From contig JANWLS010000009.1 of the NCBI GenBank assembly GCA_025450765.1, positions 1 to 43,790 of the forward strand: a DNA stretch of 43,790 nucleotides. The letters run 5' to 3'. The notes below the pieces were generated by a model. The model saw nothing but the letters and a program-made list of their open reading frames with translations. It searched no databases and was not told the origin of the DNA. Of the stretch, positions 32,601 to 40,690 are shown piece by piece (positions within the stretch are counted from its first letter, which is position 1; each line of letters begins with the position of its first letter). The position numbers were made by a program, and so were the translations under genes. The DNA is from Vicinamibacterales bacterium (GTDB taxonomy: Bacteria; Acidobacteriota; Vicinamibacteria; Vicinamibacterales; CAVVIG01).

Positions 32601-33548
32601 ATGCTCCGTCTTTTCTCTCGAACCCGCGCGGTGCTCCGCGCCGGTCGCGCCGAGCGCGCGATCGCGTTGGGGACCGCTTGGGTCGCGATTGCCGCGACAA
32701 CGTGGCTCGTGGCCGGCACGCCGCGTCTTCACGCGCAGCCAGCCGCGAGCTCGGACGTGACGCCGGTCGTCGGTCCGAGCTGGCTCTCCATTCAGGGACT
32801 CGCCCTGCATGAAACCTCGATGTGCTGGACCGGCGCCTTTGGGCCCGGGCTGGCTGACGGCGATGCCTATACCGGCCAGCCAAGCACCGGTCAGCGGCTG
32901 GGCCACCCCCAAATTCAGATGAAGATGACGTTCGGCGAGCCGGGCCGCCCGTTCACCATGACGGGGCAGGACCTCTATCGCGTGAACTGTCAGAGCTGCC
33001 ACGGCGACACGGGCGATGGGCGTCCGCCGGAAGTGCCGTCGCTCGCCGATTCGATCAAGGCCGACCCGCAGGCGATGGGTGATCACCTGCTGAACGGCTA
33101 TCGCCGGATGCCGCCGTTCCGTCGCCTGAATGCGCAGGAGCTCGGGGCGATTCGCGGCTACGTGAGCGAGCTGGTCAGCGGCGGCACCGGCCGCGGCGCC
33201 ACCGTGACCGAGCCGTACACCCGCGTCGGCGAACTGCTCGTCAAGGGAACCTGCCACATCTGCCACGACGCCACGGGGCCCGGCCGCGATCCGGAGTTCC
33301 TCATGGAAGGCGGGCGTCCGTCGCTCACCGCGATCGCGAAGGAAGACGGCGTCAACATCGTCGTGCAGAAGGTGCTCGGAGGCGCGGTGATCCCGATGGG
33401 GACTCCGCCGATCCTGCACCGCGGCCGCATGCCGGTGTTCTACTCCCTCACGCAGGATGAGGTGGCGGCGGCGTACTACTACATCTCGCGGGTCCAGCCG
33501 CAGGCGCGCAAGGGCACCGAGACGGCGAACGACGGCTACGCGAACTGA
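32601..33548 (+). CDS. Exported di-haem cytochrome c
   Basis: The 315-residue protein has an N-terminal signal or anchor (hydrophobic 20-38, 'HAQPA' cleavage region) and two class-I-like haem domains. The sites are C130-QS-C133-H134 and C218-HI-C221-H222, with likely distal methionines M170 (RRMPPF) and M277 (GRMPVF). The N-terminal region (55-115, with a conserved-looking W/C segment) is of unknown fold. It should carry electrons in the periplasm; the partner oxidoreductase is not in the window. ATG 32601 has GGAGG nine bases upstream; the earlier TTG at 32550 lies in a hairpin and is rejected. It precedes the hemerythrin gene but with an 86-bp gap full of dyads, so it is probably separate. 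Confidence 0.9.
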   Translation: MLRLFSRTRAVLRAGRAERAIALGTAWVAIAATTWLVAGTPRLHAQPAASSDVTPVVGPSWLSIQGLALHETSMCWTGAFGPGLADGDAYTGQPSTGQRLGHPQIQMKMTFGEPGRPFTMTGQDLYRVNCQSCHGDTGDGRPPEVPSLADSIKADPQAMGDHLLNGYRRMPPFRRLNAQELGAIRGYVSELVSGGTGRGATVTEPYTRVGELLVKGTCHICHDATGPGRDPEFLMEGGRPSLTAIAKEDGVNIVVQKVLGGAVIPMGTPPILHRGRMPVFYSLTQDEVAAAYYYISRVQPQARKGTETANDGYAN

Positions 33549-33566
33549 GGACTGAGGGTTCTCTCT

Positions 33567-33582
33567 TATGACCTCCGTCATA
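33567..33582 (+). promoter_or_regulatory. CRP/FNR-like dyad upstream of the hemerythrin gene
   Basis: TATGAC-CTCC-GTCATA is a perfect dyad with the TGAC-N4-GTCA half-site spacing used by FNR/DNR-type regulators. It overlaps a second dyad, ACCTCCG (33571-33577) with CGGAGGT (33588-33594). It lies 52 bp before the start codon. Confidence 0.45.
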
Positions 33583-33608
33583 GTCGGCGGAGGTATTCGC
33601 GCCCTACC

Positions 33609-33636
33609 ATGGATACAGCCCGGGAGCTGTATCCAT
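33609..33636 (+). promoter_or_regulatory. 28-bp perfect inverted repeat over the hemerythrin start
   Basis: ATGGATACAGC (33609-33619) and GCTGTATCCAT (33626-33636) pair perfectly around CCGGGA. The right arm runs into the first ATG (33635). It could be an operator or a hairpin that hides the start codon and the GGGAG at 33622-33626. Confidence 0.55.
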
Positions 33637-34186
33637 GATCATGGCTGAACACACAGAACTCCGTCCGAACCGCTTCACGACCTGGTCGTTCGCGCTCCTC
33701 ACCGGCTACATCGTCGAGAACCATCACAACTACATCCGGGCGGCCGCGCCGGTGATTGCCGGGCATCTCGCCGCCGTCGTGCACGATCACGGCGCCGCGC
33801 ATCCGGAGCTGCGCAAGGTGCAGACCGTGTTCGCCGCCGTCGTCGATGATTTGAACCAGCACATGTGGAAGGAGGAGAACATCCTGTTCCCGTACATGCG
33901 CGACATGGTGGCGGCGCGCCATGAAGGACGGGCGCCGATGCCGGCCCCCTTCGCCTCGGTCTCGATGCCGGTGGCGCGGATGATGGCCGACCACGAACAG
34001 GCCGACGATGAGTTGGCGCAGATTCGCGACCTGACGCGCGGATACGTGGTGCCGGGAGATGCCTGCGAGACCTATCGCGCCTGCCTGGGCGCGCTGGAGG
34101 AGTTCGAGCACGACCTGCACGAGCACGTGCACCTCGAGAACACGATCCTGTTCCCGCGGGCGGTCGCGTTCGAGCAGGAAGATTAG
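33635..34186 (+). CDS. Hemerythrin-domain di-iron protein, RIC/YtfE type without ScdA_N
   Basis: The 183-residue four-helix protein has the histidine/glutamate set of a hemerythrin di-iron centre: H30-H31-NYIR, H50/H52, H76 with E80-E81-x-LFPYM, D119-H120-EQADDEL, and H164-VHLENTILFPR. The WSFALLTGYIVENHHNYI start matches the hemerythrin half of the iron-centre repair protein YtfE/ScdA, but the usual N-terminal ScdA_N (cysteine) domain is absent. YtfE-type proteins act in nitrosative stress. ATG 33641 is an alternative start (MAEHTEL). Two dyads directly upstream suggest tight regulation. Its stop overlaps the convergent RND gene by three bases. Confidence 0.88.
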   Translation: MIMAEHTELRPNRFTTWSFALLTGYIVENHHNYIRAAAPVIAGHLAAVVHDHGAAHPELRKVQTVFAAVVDDLNQHMWKEENILFPYMRDMVAARHEGRAPMPAPFASVSMPVARMMADHEQADDELAQIRDLTRGYVVPGDACETYRACLGALEEFEHDLHEHVHLENTILFPRAVAFEQED

Positions 34187-37100
34187 GTGCCGGCGCCGGC
34201 GCGCGTGACCTCGCCTTCCGGCACGAGGTAGTAGTGCACGGCGGGCGTGATGATGAGCGAGAGGACCATCGAGATCAGGATCCCGCCGATCACCGCGATG
34301 GCCAGCGGCTGCAGCATCTGAGACCCTGAACCGATCGCGAACGCCAACGGCAGCATGCCCGCCACCGCGGCGAGCGCGGTCATCACGATCGGGCGCAGGC
34401 GCCGGCGTCCCGCCTGGATCATCGCCTCCTCGGCGTCCATCCCGAGCTTTCGGAACGTATGGTCGGCGTCGAGCAGCAGGATGCCGTTCTTCGCCACGAT
34501 GCCGACGACCATGATGAGGCCCATGAACGACGTCACGTTGAACGTGGTGTTCGTGATGAGCAGGGCGAAGAACACGCCGGCCGTGGAGAGCAGCGCCGAC
34601 GCGAGGATGGCGACCGGTGCGGCAAAGCTCCCGAACTCGACGAGCAGCACGGCAAAGACCAGTACGAGCGCCAGGATCAGCACGATGACCAGCGACCGGA
34701 ACGACTCCTGCTGGGTCTGAAAGGTTCCGCCGTATTCCACACGAACAGACGAGGGCAGGTGCATGTCGTTGATAGCCGCCTGCACCTCGGTCATCCCCGT
34801 CCCGAGATCAACCCCTTCGAAACGTGCCGTGACCTCGATTTCTCGCTGCAGGTTGTCCCTGAGAATCTCGGTCTTGCCTGGGGTCTCGGTGATCGTCGCC
34901 AGCGAGCCGAGGGTCGCGGTGTGGCCGGTCGCGCTGACGAGCAGCGTGTCCTCCATGGCATTCAAGCTGGCGCGGTTCTGCTCGGGAAAGCGGATCCGAA
35001 TCGGATACGCACGATCGTTGGCCACGACCGGCTGCGCCGCAACGTCTCCGAGGACGATGGCCCCGGCGTCGGTCGACACCTCCTGCGGTGTGAAGCCGGC
35101 TTTCGCGGCGACGGTGGGATTCACCTGGAACGTCACCGCCGGTCCGCTCGTCGTGTTCTCGATGCCGTCCTGGATGTCCACCACGCCTTGAATCTTGCCG
35201 AGGCGATCCGCGACCTTGGGGCCGAGCTCGTGCAACTGGGCCGCATCTTCGGAAAACAGCTTCACGACAACCGGCTGCGGCGCGTTCGTCAGGTCGCCGA
35301 TCATGTCCTGCAGGACCTGGGTGAATTCGACGTCCAGTTCCGGCTCCTGCCTGGTGACCTCGCCGCGCACCTGGCCGATGATCTCGTCGATGCTTCGGTC
35401 GCGGTCCGACTTGAGCTTGACCGAAATGTCGCCCGTGTTCGCCTCGGTGACGGCCGCGAGCCCGAGCTGCAACCCGGTGCGCCGCGACGTGCTCTCGACT
35501 TCCGGCACTTGGCGGATGATCTGCAGCACGTGTGTGATGACCCGGTTGGTCTCGGTGAGCGAGCTTCCCGGGGGCATGATGTAGTCGAGGATGAAGCCGC
35601 CCTCATCCATTTCCGGGAGCAGGTCGGAACCGAGTGCGCGATAGGAGACGAACGAAAGGATGATCAACAGCGCGCTGAAGCCGGCCAGCCACCAGCGATG
35701 TTCGAGCGCCCGCCGCAGCCACACCTCGTACCAACGGATCACGCGGCCGAAGATCCCCTGCATGGACGCCTCTTCGGCGGCCAGCATCAGGTGCAGCTCC
35801 TCCTCGCGCGTGTGGGTGGCCGGCGTGGGGCGGGAGGCTTCGTGGCGCCGGATGAGAAACGCACTGAGCGTCGGCGTCCAGGTCAGCGCGAGCACCAGCG
35901 AGGTGAGCAGCGCCACGCCCATCGTGATCGCGAGCGCGCGGAAGAACACCCCGACGACGCCCGTGATGGCGACGAGCGGCAGGAACACGACGATCGGCGT
36001 GACGGTCGAGCCGATCAGCGGAATCGTCAGCTCGCCGAGCGCGCGCCGCACCGCCTCGAGCGGGCCCTGGCCCGCGTCGCGGTGCAGCACCACGTTCTCC
36101 ACCACGACAATCGCATCGTCGATGACGAGGCCGACGGCAGCCGCCAGGCCGCCGAGCGTCATCAGGTTGAAGCTCTGGCCCGCCAGCTTCAGCGCGATGA
36201 AGGTGCCGGTGAGCGTGACGGGAATGACGAGGCCGGCGATGAGCGAGGAGCCCCAGTCGTGCAGGAAGAGCACGAGGACGATCGAGGCCAGGATGATGCC
36301 CAGGATCACCGCATCGCGCACGCTGCTGATCGACTGGTTCACGAGCTCAGACTGATCGTAGTAGGGCTCGAGCGACACCCCCGGCGGCAACGACTGCTTG
36401 ATCGACTCGACCTCACGGTGCACTTCGTTGGCCACGGCCACCGTGTTGCTGTCGGGCTGCCGGTTGATTTCGAGCAGGACGGCGGGTTGGCTGTTGGCCG
36501 TGACGATGGTGTAGACGGGCGCCTGCGAGCTCGTGACCTGGGCCACGTCGCCGATGTGAATCGGCGTCCCGTCGGGCCCGTTCTTCACCGCGATCGCCCC
36601 GATGCCCTCCTGATTCGTCACCTGGCCGCTGACGAGACCCAGGAACAGCTGATGGTTGCGTTCGATGAGGCCCGGCGAGTCGATCAGATTCGTGCGGCCG
36701 ACGGCATCGAGCAGGTCCGTGACGGTGATGCCGGTGCGCAGCAGATCGCCAGGCCTTGGCTCGACCTGGAATTCGGGGGGCTGGCCTCCCATGATTCGGA
36801 TCGTGGAGATGCCGTCGAGCCGGTTCAGCCGCGGCTTCACCGTGTAGGTCGCCAGTTCCCAGAGTTGCGACAGCGACAGATTGTGCGAGGTGAGGCTGTA
36901 GCCGAGGATCGGGAAGCTGGCGAACGTGAGCCGGTGCGTGTCGATGTGCGCGGTCGCCGGCAGCGAAGACTGCACGGTGGCGAGCGCCGCGTTGACCCGC
37001 TGCAGCGTCTGGAACATGTCGTGGTTCCAGTCGAAGAACAGGTCGATTTCGGCCGACCCTCGGCTCGTGATGGAGCGGACCTGCTGCAGCCCCTGGACGC

Positions 37101-37329
37101 TGTTGACCGCCTCCTCGACCGGGCGCGTGATCGTGACCAGCATCTGGTCGATCGGCATCACGCCGTTGTCGATCCCGATGATGACGCGCGGAAAGTTGGT
37201 GGCGGGGAAGACCGCGATGGGTACCGTGAAGGCGAGGTACGAGCCGACGGCGGCCAGCGTGGCGATGAGAAAGATGATCGACTTGGCGTGCCGGGCGAAC
37301 CAGTACGAGTGATCCCGCGGTTCCGTCAT
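34183..37329 (-). CDS. RND-family efflux pump, inner-membrane transporter (HAE1-like)
   Basis: The 1048 residues match the usual RND length: 12 membrane helices with two large periplasmic loops. Proton-relay residues are present, D404-D405 in GLVIDDAIVVVEN and K947 in GIVAKNGILLLD. The IDDA form points to hydrophobic/amphiphilic efflux (HAE1) and not to the heavy-metal type. The protein pumps substrates from the inner membrane or periplasm with the adaptor (37326) and TolC-like channel (38561), which precede it on the same strand. Its ATG overlaps the adaptor stop by four bases (ATGA). The two-component pair on the other side of the tolC promoter is the likely controller. Substrate unknown. 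Confidence 0.93.
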   Translation of the reverse strand: MTEPRDHSYWFARHAKSIIFLIATLAAVGSYLAFTVPIAVFPATNFPRVIIGIDNGVMPIDQMLVTITRPVEEAVNSVQGLQQVRSITSRGSAEIDLFFDWNHDMFQTLQRVNAALATVQSSLPATAHIDTHRLTFASFPILGYSLTSHNLSLSQLWELATYTVKPRLNRLDGISTIRIMGGQPPEFQVEPRPGDLLRTGITVTDLLDAVGRTNLIDSPGLIERNHQLFLGLVSGQVTNQEGIGAIAVKNGPDGTPIHIGDVAQVTSSQAPVYTIVTANSQPAVLLEINRQPDSNTVAVANEVHREVESIKQSLPPGVSLEPYYDQSELVNQSISSVRDAVILGIILASIVLVLFLHDWGSSLIAGLVIPVTLTGTFIALKLAGQSFNLMTLGGLAAAVGLVIDDAIVVVENVVLHRDAGQGPLEAVRRALGELTIPLIGSTVTPIVVFLPLVAITGVVGVFFRALAITMGVALLTSLVLALTWTPTLSAFLIRRHEASRPTPATHTREEELHLMLAAEEASMQGIFGRVIRWYEVWLRRALEHRWWLAGFSALLIILSFVSYRALGSDLLPEMDEGGFILDYIMPPGSSLTETNRVITHVLQIIRQVPEVESTSRRTGLQLGLAAVTEANTGDISVKLKSDRDRSIDEIIGQVRGEVTRQEPELDVEFTQVLQDMIGDLTNAPQPVVVKLFSEDAAQLHELGPKVADRLGKIQGVVDIQDGIENTTSGPAVTFQVNPTVAAKAGFTPQEVSTDAGAIVLGDVAAQPVVANDRAYPIRIRFPEQNRASLNAMEDTLLVSATGHTATLGSLATITETPGKTEILRDNLQREIEVTARFEGVDLGTGMTEVQAAINDMHLPSSVRVEYGGTFQTQQESFRSLVIVLILALVLVFAVLLVEFGSFAAPVAILASALLSTAGVFFALLITNTTFNVTSFMGLIMVVGIVAKNGILLLDADHTFRKLGMDAEEAMIQAGRRRLRPIVMTALAAVAGMLPLAFAIGSGSQMLQPLAIAVIGGILISMVLSLIITPAVHYYLVPEGEVTRAGAGT

Positions 37330-38561
37330 GCTCCCTGTTGCGGCTGCTGAACCCGCACCTCCGTGCCGTCCGCGAGACCGTAGGCGCCGGTCGTCACGAC
37401 CGCGTCGCCCGGCTTCAGACCCTTCGTAATCTGCGCGCGCCCATCCTGGGTGATGCCGACGTCGACGGGCCGTGCGTGCGCCTTGTGATCGCTGCCCACC
37501 ACCATCACGGTGCGGGCGCCTTCCTCGTCGGTGAGCAGCGCCGTAACCGGCACCACGGTCGCGTCCTCGATCGTTCGTGCGGTGATCGACGCCTGCACGC
37601 CCACGCCCGGCTTGAGCGTGCGCTGCGGGTTGGACACGGTGATCCAGATCTGCACGGTCGTGCTCGACGGATCCAGCGCGGGGCTCACCACCGACACCTT
37701 CCCGGCGACCGGCTGATCCACGCCCGGCACGCTCAACGACGCGGTGTCGCCGACGTGTAGCATCGCGGCCTGCTGGGCCGGCACCGGCGCGCGGGCCACC
37801 AATGTCGAGACGTCCATGACCGTCAGCAGCGGCGTGCCGGCGGTGGCCATTTCTCCGGCGTAGAACGGCCGGTCGGTGACCCAGCCGTCGATCGGGCTGC
37901 GGATGGTGGCATAGCCAAGCTGCGCTTGGGCCGCTTCGTACTGCCCACGCGCCGATTCCATCTGTCCCTCCGCCGCGCGGAGCGTCTGCGCGCTGGTGAC
38001 CGATTGCAGCGCCTTCAGGTGCTGCTCGGCCTCTTCGTACTGGCTCTTTGCCTGCGCGAGCGCCACGCCGGCGGTTTCGAGATCGCGGCGGGGCAAGGCC
38101 CCTTCCTTCACCAGCCCCTGCCGGTCATCGTAGACCTTCTGTTGGGCATCGAGCGCCTCCTTCGACGTCGTGACGTCGAGCCGCGCCTTCTGCAGATCGG
38201 CCGGCATGCTGGCCTGCTTCGTCGTTTCGTAGTTCGCCTGGGCCTGCTCGTAGAGTCCTTTGTTCTGGAGCGCGGCCGCCGCTAGATCCTGATGTTCCAG
38301 GACCGCGAGGATCTGTCCCTTCTGCACGTGCTGGCCCCGTGTCACGTAGAAGCGCTCCACGGGCGCGCTGATTTTGGGGACGATCGCGGCCTGGCTCTGC
38401 GGATACAGGACCGCATCCGCGGTGATCACCTGCGAAATCGAGGCGCGCGCCGCGGCGGCCGTCTGGACGGTGACGACGGGCGTCGGCTCGGCTTCCTGCT
38501 TCGAGCAGCCGGTGGCGATCGCGGCCAGCGCGATCGCCAGCACCACACATCCCCTGCGCAT
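37326..38561 (-). CDS. RND efflux periplasmic adaptor (membrane fusion lipoprotein)
   Basis: The 411-residue adaptor has a lipoprotein signal with lipobox IATG-C (cysteine at about 19). The lipoyl half-motifs flank a long coiled-coil hairpin (about 90-205, rich in Q/A/E). Beta-barrel and membrane-proximal domains follow ('ATIRSPIDGWVTDRPFYAGE', read in parts, and 'GLKPGDAVVTTGAYGL'). It bridges the inner-membrane pump and the TolC channel. ATG 38561 overlaps the tolC stop by one base (TGATG), and its own stop overlaps the pump start by four, so the three genes form one coupled operon. The frame extends upstream through tolC but that part is not coding. Confidence 0.92.
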   Translation of the reverse strand: MRRGCVVLAIALAAIATGCSKQEAEPTPVVTVQTAAAARASISQVITADAVLYPQSQAAIVPKISAPVERFYVTRGQHVQKGQILAVLEHQDLAAAALQNKGLYEQAQANYETTKQASMPADLQKARLDVTTSKEALDAQQKVYDDRQGLVKEGALPRRDLETAGVALAQAKSQYEEAEQHLKALQSVTSAQTLRAAEGQMESARGQYEAAQAQLGYATIRSPIDGWVTDRPFYAGEMATAGTPLLTVMDVSTLVARAPVPAQQAAMLHVGDTASLSVPGVDQPVAGKVSVVSPALDPSSTTVQIWITVSNPQRTLKPGVGVQASITARTIEDATVVPVTALLTDEEGARTVMVVGSDHKAHARPVDVGITQDGRAQITKGLKPGDAVVTTGAYGLADGTEVRVQQPQQGA

Positions 38562-39898
38562 CAAAAGCTCCCCGTCAATGTCTGCAGATTCGCCAGCGCC
38601 AGGTGATACCGCGCCTGGCCATCGTCGTACGCGTTGCGCGAGTCGATGAGCGTCGTCTGCGCGTCGACGACTTCGAGCGCCGTCGCTTCGCCAGCCTGAT
38701 ACCGCAGCGTGGTCAGGCGGAGGCTCTCGGCGGCGAGATCGGCGGATTGCTTCAGCGAGTCGAGCTCGGCCCGCGCAGCCTGCGCCTCGTCGTACAGGCT
38801 GTGCAGGTCGGCGAGCAGTTGCCGCTGCGCGAAGGACAGATCGGTGCGCGCTTGACGCTCGCGCAGGTGCGCCGTGGCCAGCTGACTCTCCGACGCGCCC
38901 CAATTCCAGATCGGCACGCTCACCGACGCGACGACGCTCGAGCCGAGCAGGTTGAGGCCATCCACCATCGTCGAGAACTGGTTCGCGTCCAGGCCGTAGA
39001 AATAGTCGACCGCCAGCGACGGCAGCATCTCGCCGCGCGCCACCCACACGTCCTGGTGGGCCTGCCGGAGCGCGGCGGTGGCTGCGGCAATCGCCGGATT
39101 GTGCCGCGCGGCCTGCCGCTGCACGACATCGAGCGCCGGGAGCGGGGCGGGCGCCTCGAGGTCGTCCGTCACGCTGAAATCGGTGCGGTAGGTGGGAAAG
39201 AGGACGATCGCCAGCTCGTTCTGGCTGGTGCGGAATCCCAGGTCTGCCTCCCGCAACTCGCGCTGGCGCTGCTGCAGCTGAATCTGCGCCTTGATGACGT
39301 CGGCGTGTGCCGCCTCGCCGCCCCGTTCGCGATCCTCGGACATGGTCAGGAACTGCTGCGCGTCCCGGCTGGCGAGCTGCGCGGTGGCCTGCTTCCGCTG
39401 TGCCACCACCAGCGCGTCGTATCGCAGCACGACCGTGACGAGCAGGCCGCGGGACACGATCTCCTGTTGCGCCTTCGCCAGGTCCTCGGCCGCCGCGGCG
39501 CTCCGGTAACCCGCCGTTCCCGCGAGACTGAGCGCCTCGTGCACGTTCGCCTGCGCGATGTATTCGTCGGGGCCGTTGTTGGCGACGAACACACCCGAGC
39601 CCGTGCTGTTCGGTTGCGTGTAGGTGTAGCCGCCCGTGAGGGAGAGATTCGGCAGGATGCCGGACCGGGCCTGGACCGCGGCGGTGTGCGCCGTGCCGGT
39701 CGCCGCGAGGGCCGCCTGGATCTCGGGGCTGTTCTCGCGCGCGAGCTTCAGCGCGTCGTTCAGCGTGAGGACCTGCGCCGTGGAGGATGACAGCGCCGGT
39801 GGGGCCGGTGGCGCCTGGGCGAACGCCCGCGCCGCCCCTCCCGCCACACCGAGGGCGAAACCAGCGGCCAGGAGCCGCGCAGCGATTCGTGTGGTCAC
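38561..39898 (-). CDS. TolC-like outer-membrane efflux channel
   Basis: The protein is 445 residues from GTG 39898. It has a signal peptide ('LLAAGFALGVAGGAARAFAQ' region), then two tandem OEP halves of the TolC family: 'LTLNDALKLARENSPEIQAAL' (read in parts) begins the first and 'DVVQRQAARHNPAIAAA' the second, each with long coiled helices. The end motif 'YHLALANLQTLTGSF' is typical. It forms the outer-membrane duct of the RND pump encoded downstream. No ATG lies near the signal peptide; GTG with AGGGG five bases upstream is the best start, while the frame stays open far upstream through the response-regulator gene. It is divergent from that regulator across 111 bp. Confidence 0.9.
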   Translation of the reverse strand: MTTRIAARLLAAGFALGVAGGAARAFAQAPPAPPALSSSTAQVLTLNDALKLARENSPEIQAALAATGTAHTAAVQARSGILPNLSLTGGYTYTQPNSTGSGVFVANNGPDEYIAQANVHEALSLAGTAGYRSAAAAEDLAKAQQEIVSRGLLVTVVLRYDALVVAQRKQATAQLASRDAQQFLTMSEDRERGGEAAHADVIKAQIQLQQRQRELREADLGFRTSQNELAIVLFPTYRTDFSVTDDLEAPAPLPALDVVQRQAARHNPAIAAATAALRQAHQDVWVARGEMLPSLAVDYFYGLDANQFSTMVDGLNLLGSSVVASVSVPIWNWGASESQLATAHLRERQARTDLSFAQRQLLADLHSLYDEAQAARAELDSLKQSADLAAESLRLTTLRYQAGEATALEVVDAQTTLIDSRNAYDDGQARYHLALANLQTLTGSF

Positions 39899-39936
39899 AG
39901 GGGCCCTGGAAATGAGCCGAGTGTACCCGCCAGCAC

Positions 39937-39952
39937 ATGAACGGATGATGAA
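39937..39952. promoter_or_regulatory. Direct-repeat candidate site for the adjacent response regulator
   Basis: ATGAA occurs at 39937-39941 and 39948-39952, an 11-bp period (TTCAT-N6-TTCAT on the efflux strand). OmpR/PhoB-type regulators bind such direct repeats one helical turn apart. It lies in the 111-bp divergent gap, 39 bp from the tolC start and 57 bp from the regulator start. Confidence 0.45.
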
Positions 39953-40009
39953 TACCCCCTGCCGGTGCGAGGCGGATATGATCGCCTCTCTGCCGGTGTC
40001 CGCCATATT

Positions 40010-40690
40010 ATGCGACTCCTGCTCGTCGAAGACGAACCGAACGCCGCGCGCGTGATCGCCAAGGGGCTGCGCGAGCACGCCTATGCCGTCGATGTCGCCG
40101 CCGACGGCGAGGCGGCGGTGATGCAGGTCGGCACGAACGACTACGACGCCATCGTGCTCGACGTGATGCTCCCGCGGATGGATGGCCTGGCCGTCTGCCG
40201 GACGCTGCGGGGGGCGGGCTGCGAGATCCCCATCCTGATGCTGACGGCGCGCGATGCGATCGAGGCGCGGATCGAGGGGCTCGATGCCGGCGCCGACGAC
40301 TACCTGGTGAAGCCGTTCGATTTCGGCGAGCTGCTGGCGCGGCTTCGCGCGCTCGGCCGGCGGCGGCAGCCGCTCGCCCCGGAACGGCTCGTCGCGGGAT
40401 CGCTCGTGCTCGACACCCGCGCGCACCGGGCGTGGATGGAGGGCCGGGAGGTGGTGCTCACGGCCAAGGAATATGCCCTCGTCGAATACCTGGCGCGGCG
40501 CGCCGGCGAGGTCGTCAGCCGGGCGGATATCGCCGAACACGTCTGGGACGAACATTACGATCCGCTGTCGAACGTGGTGGACGTGTACGTGCAGCGGCTG
40601 CGCCGCAAGCTCGACCGGCCCGGGGCGGAATCGCTGATCCGGACGCGGCGTGGAGAGGGCTATCAGTTGTGGATCGAGCAGGCGCCATGA
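40010..40690 (+). CDS. OmpR/PhoB-family response regulator
   Basis: The 226-residue protein has a receiver domain (1 to about 118) with acidic pocket E7-D8, phosphorylation site D51 (VLDVMLPRMDG), the TAR motif and K101-P in YLVKPFDFGEL. A C-terminal winged helix (about 130-224) has 'LTAKEYALVEYLARRAGEVVS' (read in parts) and 'VDVYVQRLRRKLD'. ATG 40010 gives the canonical MRLLLVEDE start. Its stop overlaps the kinase start (ATGA). Being divergent from the tolC-adaptor-RND operon, it probably controls that pump. Closest in style to CusR/QseB-type regulators. Confidence 0.94.
   Translation: MRLLLVEDEPNAARVIAKGLREHAYAVDVAADGEAAVMQVGTNDYDAIVLDVMLPRMDGLAVCRTLRGAGCEIPILMLTARDAIEARIEGLDAGADDYLVKPFDFGELLARLRALGRRRQPLAPERLVAGSLVLDTRAHRAWMEGREVVLTAKEYALVEYLARRAGEVVSRADIAEHVWDEHYDPLSNVVDVYVQRLRRKLDRPGAESLIRTRRGEGYQLWIEQAP

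Noticed and set aside
34459-37350. 963-codon open frame antisense to the RND pump
   Set aside because: No recognisable domain, very high Arg/Asp/His content, and the opposite strand encodes an unmistakable RND transporter.
38562-39938. Apparent fusion of the adaptor with an upstream 450-residue extension
   Set aside because: The extension is an out-of-frame reading of tolC; the lipoprotein start at 38561 is clear.
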